From Tessaracoccus lapidicaptus (GTDB lineage: Bacteria; Actinomycetota; Actinomycetes; Propionibacteriales; Propionibacteriaceae): a DNA stretch of 64,000 bases. The DNA is taken from assembly GCF_001693815.1 (NCBI RefSeq), contig NZ_MBQD01000011.1, forward strand, positions 1-64,000. Direction: 5' to 3'. The position numbers and the translations under genes are program-made. Below the pieces are notes generated by a model that saw only the letters and a program-made list of their open reading frames with translations, did no database searches and was not told the DNA's origin. Below, in pieces: positions 54,201-62,303 of this stretch (position 1 is the stretch's first letter; every line of letters begins with the position of its first letter).

Positions 54201-54602
54201 CTGGCCGTAGAGCTGGAACTGCAGGCCCTCGTAGGCGCTCCAGTCCTGGGAGACCCACTGCTTCGCGTCGGCGTCCTCGAACCCGTGGATGATCACGCCG
54301 AAGGAGTCGACGGTGAAGTCGCCCTTGAGCACGTGGTTACCGTCGGCCGACCCCGGAACGGGCTCCGGCGCGGTCGTCGTGCGTTCGAAGGTGGTGGTGC
54401 TCTTGGGGTCAGTGGCGACGAAGAACCCCAGGGGCACGCCGGCCTCGGTGGAGGCGCCGGTGACGAGCGGGGCCTCGAAGTCGTCGACGACGGGCAGCTC
54501 CTCCGCCATGGCGGCGGGAGCGGTGAAGAGGGAGAGCAGCAGTGTGGACGCCAGCGCGGCGCCCCCGGCTCTCGGGAGGGATCGGAACCCCGGTCCGGAC
54601 AT
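51225..54602 (-). CDS. Secreted multidomain GH16 beta-glucanase with Calx-beta and beta-helix domains
   Basis: A 1,125-residue secreted protein. Signal peptide (~1-35, ending APAAMAEE); a carbohydrate-binding (CIA30-like) jelly-roll domain; a Calx-beta repeat (VTVDWATTTGTATPERDYTPASGT region); a second binding domain; a GH16 catalytic domain (laminarinase style) with E580, D582 and E585 in GEIDIME; another binding domain; and a C-terminal right-handed beta-helix with NSTISGN and STVTGN repeats, as in choice-of-anchor proteins. It should hydrolyse beta-1,3 or mixed-linkage glucans. GAAAGG precedes ATG 54602. Two LacI operators lie upstream. Confidence 0.88.
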   Translation of the reverse strand: MSGPGFRSLPRAGGAALASTLLLSLFTAPAAMAEELPVVDDFEAPLVTGASTEAGVPLGFFVATDPKSTTTFERTTTAPEPVPGSADGNHVLKGDFTVDSFGVIIHGFEDADAKQWVSQDWSAYEGLQFQLYGQNTGTNLFIDVIDNTAPGTTTDTAERFSAAFVDNFTGWKTIQLPFTDMARKEIGNGAPNDGFGLTEVHGWAFGTLATSGTQSYYLDDFTLYGVAPERPLTVGFSVADTQVVEGKTASVELKLSKPSAEPVTVDWATTTGTATPERDYTPASGTVTFAPNQTRATIAVETIDDDAYQGERGVVVELSNPVGADMGRPPLTRVLVLDDESHDPSLIDGFEAGAYFWDAGKRATVDTREIPAGDPLEVPGQDAYENVLEASLPTSGNTAVRREFPAAQDWSSSAGLEFLYYGQGTGKKVSVGIENDAAQVGYADPATWELAWADEFDTPAGTAPNPDIWTPEIGDGTIIGKPGWGNDELQYYTDSTDNVATDGEGNLVITTRETDPETAQQCYYGPCLYTSARLVTQDKAEFQYGRIESRAQVPSGSGLWPAVWALGSDINRNPWPASGEIDIMENVGRNPNTVFGTIHGPGYSGGQSFGGTYDFDVPVADDFHTFAVEWAPGEITWTVDGIEFHDAAPADVDPNQWVFEHPFFLIMNTAVGGNFGGTVGENTTFPQTLKVDYVRVYQPATRPVTFTSTFRDDVAGWRTVNLPFSSFLNEDGATLDLTDVRAISLSAQTKRGESVLVDDLRLACSSTMEVTTDADSGPGSLRSALGAVCADGTVTFAEDLAGATILSGSELTLGKDVTIDASAAPGVAVSGQDARRALVVNTGVTATVTGLTLRDGYGFDLAGGVLNNGHLTLDHVVVADNTVTTGAVEFWKGGAGIYNGDGATLVLRDSTVRDNSVTGGAGGGVYGFFNSTVTIERSTISGNSANDVGGGIRSLGNTTIVNSTISGNTSTGWHGGGVFHTDGEMTISASTVTGNTAPGGTAGGLFLGSFGAPNGSASLQGSIVSGNSGDECIVFYGGAFAMESLGANVLGDATCGAAASTDVVVDDALLGPLADNGGPTLTHALLPGSPALDAGDASGPDTDQRGVARPQGAGPDAGSFELEVA

Positions 54603-54644
54603 GCGGTGGCCTTTCGTGAGGGTCTCGCCGGGCGCCCTCGCCCG

Positions 54645-54671
54645 GGAGAGCGCTCCCAGAGAGCGCTCTCT
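54645..54671. promoter_or_regulatory. Two tandem LacI-family (CelR-like) operators before the GH16 gene
   Basis: AGAGAGCGCTCTCT (54658-54671) is a perfect 14-bp palindrome; GGAGAGCGCTCCCA (54645-54658) matches 12 of 14 positions of the CelR operator TGGGAGCGCTCCCA. The two share one base and lie 43-69 bp upstream of the GH16 start, on the side of the LacI gene. Confidence 0.75.
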
Positions 54672-54707
54672 GAAGAAAACCACACAAGTGTCGCTGAGGC
54701 AAGAGGG

Positions 54708-55757
54708 TCAGGCGGATTCGCGCTCGACGAGAGCGACGGGCAGGACCAGGCGATCCAAGCCGCGGAGGTCGGGGAGGCCGCCGTCGGACGGCGCCGGCCG
54801 GTCGGGGCGAATGGCGCTGAGCAGCATGCGGGCCATCGCGCGGCCCTGCAGCACGGTGTCCTGACGCACCGTGGTGAGGGGCGGCTCGGCAGCAGCGGCC
54901 AGCGGGATGTCGTCGAAGCCGACCACCGCCACGTCGTCGCGGACCCGGCGGCCGGCGCGTCGGAGCGCCCGGAGGACGCCCAGCGCCATGAGGTCGGACG
55001 CGGCGAAGATCCCGTCGATGTCGGGGGCGCGGCTCAGCAGGCGTTCGGCCGCGATCTCTCCGCCCGGCTGGGTGAAGTCGCCGTGCTCCACGAGCCGCGC
55101 GTCGAAGCTCGCGCCCAGCGCGTCGGAGAATCCGCGGAGGCGGTCCGTGCCCGCGGTCATGTCGCCGGGGCCCGCGACCGTGGCGATCATTCGGCATCCC
55201 CTCGACAGGAGATGCTCGGCGGCGATCCGCCCACCGCCGACGTTGTCGTTGTCGACGTAGGGCACGCCCAGGCCGTCGTCGATCGGGCGCCCGCCGATCA
55301 CGAGGGGGAGCCCGGCGTCGTGCATCGCGAGGGGGATGGGGTCGTAGGCGGCGTGCTCGGAGATGAGGAGCACACCGTCGAGCGGCGCGCTGCGCAGGTA
55401 TCGCTCGATGCGGTCGAGGTCCGGATAGGACTGCGCCATGAGCAGGGTCAGCTGGACGCCGGCGTCAAGCAGCTCCTGGCTCACGCCGCGCACGATGGCG
55501 GAGAAGAACGGGTCGCCGAAGACCCGGGGATCGGGCTCGGCGGCCACGAGCGCCACGGCGTCCGTGCGTCGGGTCACCAGGGTGCGGGCCGCCTGGTTGG
55601 GAACGTAGCGCAGGTCCGCGATCGCCTTCTCCACGCGCGTGCGCAGGTCGGCGTCGACCGTGGCGACCCCGTTGACGACGCGCGAGACGGTCGCCCTGGA
55701 GACGCCGGCGGCTGCAGCGACCTGCTCGAGGTTGGGACGGCGTGTCGACGGTGTCAC
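54708..55757 (-). CDS. LacI-family repressor of the GH16 gene
   Basis: A 349-residue LacI/GalR regulator: N-terminal helix-turn-helix EQVAAAAGVSRATVSRVVNG and hinge, then a periplasmic-binding-protein-like sugar domain (IGGRPIDDGLGVPYVDNDNVGGG). GGAGGAGG precedes GTG 55757. Lying directly upstream of the GH16 gene and its CelR-like operators, it probably responds to a glucan oligosaccharide. A 3' gap of ~100 bp holds the operators. Confidence 0.92.
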   Translation of the reverse strand: MTPSTRRPNLEQVAAAAGVSRATVSRVVNGVATVDADLRTRVEKAIADLRYVPNQAARTLVTRRTDAVALVAAEPDPRVFGDPFFSAIVRGVSQELLDAGVQLTLLMAQSYPDLDRIERYLRSAPLDGVLLISEHAAYDPIPLAMHDAGLPLVIGGRPIDDGLGVPYVDNDNVGGGRIAAEHLLSRGCRMIATVAGPGDMTAGTDRLRGFSDALGASFDARLVEHGDFTQPGGEIAAERLLSRAPDIDGIFAASDLMALGVLRALRRAGRRVRDDVAVVGFDDIPLAAAAEPPLTTVRQDTVLQGRAMARMLLSAIRPDRPAPSDGGLPDLRGLDRLVLPVALVERESA

Positions 55758-55825
55758 GTCGCCTCCTCCCGGCCATGGTGCGGGCCGCGCGCGCGGCCAG
55801 GGGTGATGCTACTGGACCGGGTCCG

Positions 55826-56557
55826 CTACTCGACCGGGCCCCTGTCCGGTTGCGGCCGCATGGCGTGCCAGAGGCGATGCACGCCGATGACCATCGCGAG
55901 CCAGGCCAGGCCGAGGACCCAGGCCGCGAGGACGTCGGTGAGCCAGTGATGCCCCAGATAGACCCTGCTGAGCCCCATGGTGAGGGCGTACACGGTGAAG
56001 AAGGCCACCCACGCGACCCGCGCGAGCGGGCGCCGCCCGTCCAGGTGGATCAGCACCAGGTAGCACAGGATCCCGGCGATGACGAGGGCGTTGAGACTGT
56101 GCCCGCTCGGGAAGCTCGCGGACACCTCGTGCGGCGGGATGGCCTGCTCGAACGGTGGCCGGATGCGTCCCACGGCCCGCTTGCCCAGCACCGTCATGGC
56201 CAGGGCGCCGCCCGCCGCGATGAGCGTCAGCACGAACGGGCGCACCGAGCGGTAGCGCCAGCAGAGGAACGCGACGACGGCTGCGGTGACGATGGGCTGC
56301 CACAGCGGGCCGCCCGCGTTCGAGTACCACGCGATCGCCGCGTCAGCGGCCGGCGTCCGCGCGGCGATCATCCAGTCGAGGAGGGGGCGGTCCCACATCG
56401 CGATGCCGTCGCGATCCGTCACCGACTCGAGGACCTCCCCGGCGGCCCAGAAACCCGCGACCGCGACGATGAAGGCGACGCCGACGGCGCCCCAGAGCAG
56501 TGAATACCAGGCCGGCGTCGGCGCGGGAGCGGGGACGGCATCGCTACGTGAACTCAT
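55826..56557 (-). CDS. PAP2-family membrane phosphatase
   Basis: A 243-residue membrane protein with about 6 helices and the three phosphatase motifs: KRAVGRIRPP, SFPSGHS and SRVYLGHHWLTDV. Probable lipid or polyprenyl phosphatase. ATG 56557 overlaps the stop of the clan-A hydrolase gene (ATGA), so it appears to be the last gene of the galactoside operon. Confidence 0.88.
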   Translation of the reverse strand: MSSRSDAVPAPAPTPAWYSLLWGAVGVAFIVAVAGFWAAGEVLESVTDRDGIAMWDRPLLDWMIAARTPAADAAIAWYSNAGGPLWQPIVTAAVVAFLCWRYRSVRPFVLTLIAAGGALAMTVLGKRAVGRIRPPFEQAIPPHEVSASFPSGHSLNALVIAGILCYLVLIHLDGRRPLARVAWVAFFTVYALTMGLSRVYLGHHWLTDVLAAWVLGLAWLAMVIGVHRLWHAMRPQPDRGPVE

Positions 56558-59013
56558 CCGCACAGTGTCGCGGACGGGGGATCGACCGACAAGCGCAGCG
56601 GGGCCACGACGATCCGACTCACCACAGGCGATGGGCCGCCCACCGGGACGAGCCGCAGCGGATCGTCCGCCGTCTCGAGGACGACGGGCAGCGCCCGATC
56701 CCACTCGTTGGCCCAGGAGTAGGTGTACCGACACCCCGCCCGGCCCACCGGCCGCTCGCCCTCACTGAGCTCCAGGTGCCGATCGACGACCTGCGGGTTG
56801 TAGTCGTGCTCGCCGTCGAGGTCGGCGTTGGCGTACGTGATGACCACGTGGTGGGGGCCGGGGGAGGCGATGGTCCCCGTCCGCGGCACCTCCAGCGCGT
56901 CCCCGTCGGCCGCGACGACCACGCGGTCAGCGTCGTACGACGCGGCCCGGCGCAGCTCGAGCGAGATCACCTCGGCGACGCCGGCGGCCGCGGACAGCTC
57001 CACCTCCGTCACGCCCTCCACCAGGTGCACGACCGCACGACCGGGCGCATCGCCGTCGCAGTCGACGATGCCGACGGGGCAGCCGTCCAGCGCCACCACG
57101 ACCCCGCCGGGGCGGGTCGTGCGGAGGATCAGTTCGTGATAGCCGGTCTCCCAGGCGGTGACGTACGCGTCGGCCCGGGCCCGGTCGGCCAGGACCGCGG
57201 CCCCGCGGGACGGCGCCCACTCGAGACGCGCGCCGTCCGCGAGCCGGAACGTCGCGGCGGGGTGCACCTCGAGGTCTCCGTCGGAGGCGTCCATGAGCGT
57301 GAACCGGTCCAGCGTGATCTCCGCGCCGGGCAGGAGCGTCACGCCGTCGAGGCTCGGGCGCACCGAGAACTCGTGCTCGCCCCGGGTGAGCGTGAGCACC
57401 ACCTCGGCGCTACCCCGGTAGTGGCCCCGTGAGGTCTCGTTCAGCGCGAGACCCGCGGGATGACGCAGGAGGCCGGCAGACGCACCGTCGACGAACACCG
57501 CCAGCTGCCCCGGTTCGCCGGCCGCGGTGCCGATGGACTGGAGCCGGTACCGGCCGTCGTGGGGCAGGGCCGTCTGCCAGGTCGCGGCCGACGAGGGAGC
57601 GCTGAAGTCGACGACGTGGGCGGACCCGGAGGCCAGGAACTGCCATCCCTCCCGCGCCCGCGGATCCTGGACGGCCACGGTGGCGTCGTCGAGCCGAGTC
57701 GTCTCCGCCTCGACGTCGGCGCGCCAGCGGGCCGGCGGCAGCGCCTGACCGACGGCGGGGGTGATGAGGACCTGACAGGCGCTGGTGGGGTCCGGCAACG
57801 CGAGCCGCAGCTCGAGGGGCACGCCGTCATGGACCGCGAGCCCACGCCACGCCCTGACCACTGGCGGCGCGGGATGCAGCCCGTCGACGCCCGTGAGGCG
57901 CGCCTCGCGCACCGCGACATCGACCCTTCCGGCCAGCCCCGCCTCGGCCAGGCCCCGCAGCTCGAGGACGACCTCGCCGGAGCCACCGCCGAGCAGGACC
58001 GTCGCACGGCGGTTGGTGGCGTCGCCGGCGCCGATGGCCTGGAGCGTGTCCGGGACGTCAGCGAGCGGTGGCGCGACGCGGACCGTGGTGGCACCGTCGA
58101 GGTCGCCGTACCACTTCCACAGCCACCACCCGCCGTTGGCGCCATGGGCGCGGGCGGAGTTGTCCGAGAGGTTGCCGGCGTAGTTCCAGTACGCCACCTG
58201 CGCGTCGACCTTGGTGTCCTCGAACAGGGCGAACCATTGGATGAGCTGGCCGGGGACGGCCATGTCGCGCAGCATGCCGTACTCGGTGATGTTCACCTCT
58301 AGGGGCCCGAGTCCGAGGCGGGCCTCCAGCGCGCGGTACTCGGCCAGGTGGCCGCGGAAGGTGCCCAGATTCTCGATCCCCAGCTCGTGCCAGATGACGA
58401 CGTCGGGGAGGCAGTCGTGGGCCACCGCGAACTCGAGGAAATCGGCCGTGCGCCGGGGCTGCCACTTCATGTCGCCGGGGCCGCCGATCCGGGGGCGGCC
58501 GAGCCCGTGGCGCTCCCAGACGTCACGCAGCACCTGGACGGTGGCGCGCCAGTCGGCGAGGAACTGCTCGCACTGCGCGGGCCAGTCCGGGTACCAGTTG
58601 CCCCCGTCCGGCTCGTTGAAGGGGATGAGCACGTAGTCGCCCGGCCGGGCGGAGCCGGCCGCCACCGACTCCGCGACCCGCTCGGCGACCGCGAGGAAGG
58701 ACCACCTGCCGTCGGCATCGTCGCCGGGCCGCCGGCCCCCGTGATAGGGCCAGTCGGGGTAGTGGTCCTGCAGGTAGACGTACATGTCGCGGCCGTGCTT
58801 GGCGAAGAAGCCGCCCTCGACGGCAAGCGCGTCCCCGCTCGGGTGTTGCGCGCCCCCGGGCGCCTTCTGCGATGACGTCGTCACGTGGGCGCCGTTGAGG
58901 ACGGCTCGGGTTGGCACGCCGTTGTCGCCCAGCCCGTACAGCGTCCCGGCGGCCCCGCCGCGGAAGGGGCCGACGGGGGCGGTGAAGTCGACGACGAGGC
59001 GCTGCTCGGTCAT
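56554..59013 (-). CDS. Clan GH-A glycoside hydrolase (GH39-like) with C-terminal binding domains
   Basis: An 819-residue cytoplasmic-type protein with no signal peptide. The first ~330 residues form a TIM barrel with acid/base E134 (PFNEPDGGNW) and nucleophile E244 (NITEYGM), as in GH39-type retaining enzymes. The rest is beta-rich, with two or more carbohydrate-binding-like domains (RYRLQSIGTAAGEPGQLAVFVDG; GYHELILRTT). Specificity is unknown. AAGGA precedes ATG 59013, and ATGA overlaps couple it to the LacI and PAP2 genes. Confidence 0.75.
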   Translation of the reverse strand: MTEQRLVVDFTAPVGPFRGGAAGTLYGLGDNGVPTRAVLNGAHVTTSSQKAPGGAQHPSGDALAVEGGFFAKHGRDMYVYLQDHYPDWPYHGGRRPGDDADGRWSFLAVAERVAESVAAGSARPGDYVLIPFNEPDGGNWYPDWPAQCEQFLADWRATVQVLRDVWERHGLGRPRIGGPGDMKWQPRRTADFLEFAVAHDCLPDVVIWHELGIENLGTFRGHLAEYRALEARLGLGPLEVNITEYGMLRDMAVPGQLIQWFALFEDTKVDAQVAYWNYAGNLSDNSARAHGANGGWWLWKWYGDLDGATTVRVAPPLADVPDTLQAIGAGDATNRRATVLLGGGSGEVVLELRGLAEAGLAGRVDVAVREARLTGVDGLHPAPPVVRAWRGLAVHDGVPLELRLALPDPTSACQVLITPAVGQALPPARWRADVEAETTRLDDATVAVQDPRAREGWQFLASGSAHVVDFSAPSSAATWQTALPHDGRYRLQSIGTAAGEPGQLAVFVDGASAGLLRHPAGLALNETSRGHYRGSAEVVLTLTRGEHEFSVRPSLDGVTLLPGAEITLDRFTLMDASDGDLEVHPAATFRLADGARLEWAPSRGAAVLADRARADAYVTAWETGYHELILRTTRPGGVVVALDGCPVGIVDCDGDAPGRAVVHLVEGVTEVELSAAAGVAEVISLELRRAASYDADRVVVAADGDALEVPRTGTIASPGPHHVVITYANADLDGEHDYNPQVVDRHLELSEGERPVGRAGCRYTYSWANEWDRALPVVLETADDPLRLVPVGGPSPVVSRIVVAPLRLSVDPPSATLCG

Positions 59014-60029
59014 GGGGCGGTCCTTCCGGCAGACGGTGGCGCCGTGCTGGCGCGCAGGATGACGTCGGGGGTGAGGCTGACGAGGCGGGTGCTGGTGGAT
59101 CCCTGGATGCGGCCGGCCAGCATGCGCCAGCCGCGACGCCCCAGCTCGGCGAAGTCCTGGCGCACGGTGGTGAGGGCCGGATCCCACAGCTCGGCGATCG
59201 GATGGTCGTCGAAGCCCACCAGGCTGATGTCGCGGGGGACGGCGACGCCCCGGTCGCGGAGCCCGGCCGCCACGCCCATCGCCACCTCGTCATTGCCGCA
59301 GAACAGCGCGGTCACGTCGTGGCGCTCTGCGAGCAGGTGACCGATCCGCCGTGCCGCGGCAGGTTCCCACGTCGTCTCCAGGACCTCCGGCTCCGGGCGG
59401 CCCGCGGCGCGGAGGGCGGCCCGCCAGCCGGCCGTGCGGCCGAGCTCGCCGCCCTGGGCGGGGACGCGCAGGTGGTGCACCGTGGGATGCCCCAGGCCGA
59501 GGAGATGCTCGACGACGAGACGAGCGCCGTCCTCCTCGCGGATGACCGCCTGCGCGCGTCCCCGCTCCCGCGCCCCGGCCAGGGCGACCGTCGGCAGCCA
59601 CGCGGGCAGACGCTCGAGTGCCGCGGCCCCGGCGGCGTCGAACTTCAACACGACGACGCCCGCGATGGGCTGCGACATCGCGAGGGCGACCGCCCCGGCG
59701 ACGGCCTCGTCGGCCGCGCTGTCCAGCGCGGTGATCGTGACGACGAAGCCGGCCGCGCGCGCCGCCTCCTCCACTCCCCGGATGGTCTCCGCGTAGCCAT
59801 AGCGCGACGTGTCCCCGGTCAGCACCGACACCACCTGCGGCGGGCGGCCGACGAGCGCCCGGGCCGCGGCATTCGGCGTGAAGCCCAGGTCCGCGACGGC
59901 CGCGGCGATCCGCAGCCTCTTGTCCTCGCTCACCCGTGCGGCGCCGCTCAGGAAGCGCGACACGGTGGGGACGGACACTCCAGCCCGCTCGGCGACGTCC
60001 TTCATGGTCGCCGGACCCGAGGGGCGCAT
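59010..60029 (-). CDS. LacI-family repressor of the galactoside operon
   Basis: A 339-residue LacI regulator: helix-turn-helix DVAERAGVSVPTVSRFLSG, then a sugar-binding domain (GVVVLKFDAAG; ALFCGNDEVAMGVA; SLVGFDDHPIAEL). It is encoded inside the operon (1-nt and 4-nt overlaps) and probably binds the paired operators upstream of the alpha-galactosidase gene, giving autoregulation. Confidence 0.92.
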   Translation of the reverse strand: MRPSGPATMKDVAERAGVSVPTVSRFLSGAARVSEDKRLRIAAAVADLGFTPNAAARALVGRPPQVVSVLTGDTSRYGYAETIRGVEEAARAAGFVVTITALDSAADEAVAGAVALAMSQPIAGVVVLKFDAAGAAALERLPAWLPTVALAGARERGRAQAVIREEDGARLVVEHLLGLGHPTVHHLRVPAQGGELGRTAGWRAALRAAGRPEPEVLETTWEPAAARRIGHLLAERHDVTALFCGNDEVAMGVAAGLRDRGVAVPRDISLVGFDDHPIAELWDPALTTVRQDFAELGRRGWRMLAGRIQGSTSTRLVSLTPDVILRASTAPPSAGRTAP

Positions 60030-62095
60030 CAGGCCTCCGGGGTGAGCCGGAAGAGGCGGGCGCTCCTCGGCTCGCCGGCGCCGACCGTCAGGACGCCGGC
60101 CTCCCGGTCCCACCGGGTCTGCCAGGCCGCCAGCGTTCCGGGGAAGAGCTGCTCGACCGCGCACCCGCGCCCGCGGAGCCCGGCGAGGGGGAGCGCCGTG
60201 TCCCCGGCCCCGTCGCGGCGCCACACGGCCAGGATCGTCTCCCGTTCCGTCGCGAGCGCGACGGCGACCACCCGGTCCGTCCACCCCGGCAGGCCCAGGG
60301 GCCACGAGGGGACCGCCTCCGGGAGCACGTCGCGGAGCAGCCGCGCGACCCCCACGGCCTCCCGGACCAGCCCCAGCTCGGCCCGCGTCATGCGGTTGAG
60401 GTGACCGGAGAGGTAGAAGCGCCCGACCAGCCCGGTCACGAGGCAGAAGGCGGCCTCCTCCGCGGACATGCCCGGCTGGGGGTAGGCCCAGTTCGCGGCC
60501 TGTTCCGGCAGCATCTGCATCGGCGCCGCGGCCGCGATCGGCGGATAGAGCAGGGGCTCCTGCTGGTCCGAGGTGGACTGCAGCTGCAGCCGCGACAGCA
60601 GAGCGAAGTCCGCCCGCATCGCGCCCGATCCGCAGTTCTCCAGGATCAGGCCGGGATGCCGGTCGGCGACCCCGTCGAGCCACGCGAGGTGGGCCCGGTT
60701 GTGCTCCAGCAGCCCGTGGCCGACGCTGGGCGCGTCGACGTCAGTGCCCGGGCCCGGGTTGATGTTGTAATCGAGCTTGAAGTAGCCGACCCCGAACTCG
60801 CTGACGAGCCGGTCGACGACCTCGTCGAGGTGTCCGCGCGCCGCGGGGTGCCTCAGGTCCAGGTGGTAGCGGTCGTGTTCGACGATCCGCTGCCCGCCGC
60901 GCTGGAGGAATGCCGAATCCGGGAGCCGGTCCGCGACCGGACTGCGCACCCCGACGACCTCGGGCTCCAGCCAGAGCCCCGGCGTCATGCCGTGCGCGCG
61001 GATGCGGTCGAGGACCTCGCCCAGCCCGCCGGGGAAGCGGGTGTGTGACGGCCGCCACTCGCCGACCCCGTCCCACCAGTGACCCGAGTCGTCGTACCAG
61101 CCGGCGTCCACGACGAACACCTCGGCGCCGACGCCGGCCGCGGCGTCGATCAACGGCAGCAGCTTCTCGGTGGTCGGGTCGCCGCCCAGCGTGTTCATGT
61201 AGTCGTTGAAGCACACGGCGGGCCGGTCGTGGTCGGGGTGTGGCCGGCGCGCGGCGCGTCGGAACCGGGTCATGGCGGCCGCCGCGCCGTCGAGATCGGC
61301 CGCCAGCGCCAGCGTCACCGGGACGGTCGTGAACGACTCGCCGACGGCCAGGGGCAGCGTCCACGCGTGGTCGAGGTCGGTGGGGCCGCTCAGGGCCACG
61401 GCGAAGTCCCCGGCCAGCTCGCGCACCTCCATCCGCCACGCGCCGTTGTGCTCGACCTGCCACAGCCAGCACGCACCCGGCCCGGCCGCGGCGGCGACGG
61501 GGGCGTGGCGCCCGCTGGACCACGTTCCGGTCGACACCAGCGAGACCTCGCCGCGCGGGGTCTGTCCGGTCAACGTCGCGGCGATGTCGGGGAACAGCCC
61601 GTCCCGGAATTGCCGCGACCGCCAGCGGGACTCCGCCAGCCAGTCGCTGTCCGCGGTCACCAGCGACCATCCCGCGCCGTCGTCGGTCGCCCCGAGGGGC
61701 CCGGACCAGGAGGCCACGGACCGCAGGACCACCGGGCGATCCACGGCCGTCACCGTGAGGTGTGACCGGACCGCGGCCACGCCGTCGGGTGACTCCATCC
61801 GTGCGTCGACCCGCAGGCCGTCGGCCTCCATCGTCACGAGGAGCCGGTGCCACCCGGCGTCGCTGGTCGCCTGATGGTCGACGTAGCGCAGCAGCGACCC
61901 CAGCCGGGTCAGCCCGAGCCCTGCGCTGGCGGGCGCGTGTCCCGAATCCACCGTGAGCACCTGCGCCAGGCCGACGGGTGCCCCGCCGGCCACGTGCGCG
62001 TCGCGGGCGGCGGCCGACAACAGGGAGACCGGCGCGTCGTCGTCGGTCGAGAACGTCAGCTCGAGTGCGTCGTGGCCCCAGGTCAGCGTTCCCAC
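60029..62095 (-). CDS. Alpha-galactosidase, GH36
   Basis: A 688-residue GH36 enzyme without signal peptide, cleaving terminal alpha-galactose. N-terminal beta-sandwich, then a TIM barrel: nucleophile D442 (YFKLDYN), acid/base D496 (ENCGSGAMRADFALL) and WLEPEVVG. GAAGGA precedes GTG 62095. It heads a four-gene operon (alpha-galactosidase, LacI, clan-A hydrolase, PAP2). Confidence 0.93.
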   Translation of the reverse strand: MGTLTWGHDALELTFSTDDDAPVSLLSAAARDAHVAGGAPVGLAQVLTVDSGHAPASAGLGLTRLGSLLRYVDHQATSDAGWHRLLVTMEADGLRVDARMESPDGVAAVRSHLTVTAVDRPVVLRSVASWSGPLGATDDGAGWSLVTADSDWLAESRWRSRQFRDGLFPDIAATLTGQTPRGEVSLVSTGTWSSGRHAPVAAAAGPGACWLWQVEHNGAWRMEVRELAGDFAVALSGPTDLDHAWTLPLAVGESFTTVPVTLALAADLDGAAAAMTRFRRAARRPHPDHDRPAVCFNDYMNTLGGDPTTEKLLPLIDAAAGVGAEVFVVDAGWYDDSGHWWDGVGEWRPSHTRFPGGLGEVLDRIRAHGMTPGLWLEPEVVGVRSPVADRLPDSAFLQRGGQRIVEHDRYHLDLRHPAARGHLDEVVDRLVSEFGVGYFKLDYNINPGPGTDVDAPSVGHGLLEHNRAHLAWLDGVADRHPGLILENCGSGAMRADFALLSRLQLQSTSDQQEPLLYPPIAAAAPMQMLPEQAANWAYPQPGMSAEEAAFCLVTGLVGRFYLSGHLNRMTRAELGLVREAVGVARLLRDVLPEAVPSWPLGLPGWTDRVVAVALATERETILAVWRRDGAGDTALPLAGLRGRGCAVEQLFPGTLAAWQTRWDREAGVLTVGAGEPRSARLFRLTPEA

Positions 62096-62141
62096 GGATG
62101 TCGTCCTTCTCTCGATGCGGCGCCCCAGTCAAGCACAGACG

Positions 62142-62176
62142 TGATAGCGCTTTCAAGGGTGATGAACACGCTTTCA
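62142..62176. promoter_or_regulatory. Paired LacI-type operators upstream of the alpha-galactosidase gene
   Basis: TGATAGCGCTTTCA (62142-62155) and TGAACACGCTTTCA (62163-62176) share the palindromic consensus TGAAAGCGCTTTCA; their starts are 21 bp apart, two helical turns. They lie 47-81 bp before the GTG. Confidence 0.75.
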
Positions 62177-62303
62177 TCGCGTGAGGTCCGGGCCACGGGG
62201 CGCGGGCTGGTATTTTGACGGCGAGAGAGCGGCCCCAGGCCCGTAGCTCGTCCGGCTCCACGGCAGCGGAGCGTTTCGGTCGGCACCGAAGGAGAGATAT
62301 CCC

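Noticed and set aside
51663-55949. 1,428-residue plus-strand frame opposite GH16 and LacI
   Set aside because: Opposite strand holds full GH16 and LacI domains; product is low-complexity Val/Gly/Arg.
62217-62303. tRNA-like or riboswitch structure before glmU
   Set aside because: Only short GC hairpins; no cloverleaf and no glmS-type ribozyme features.
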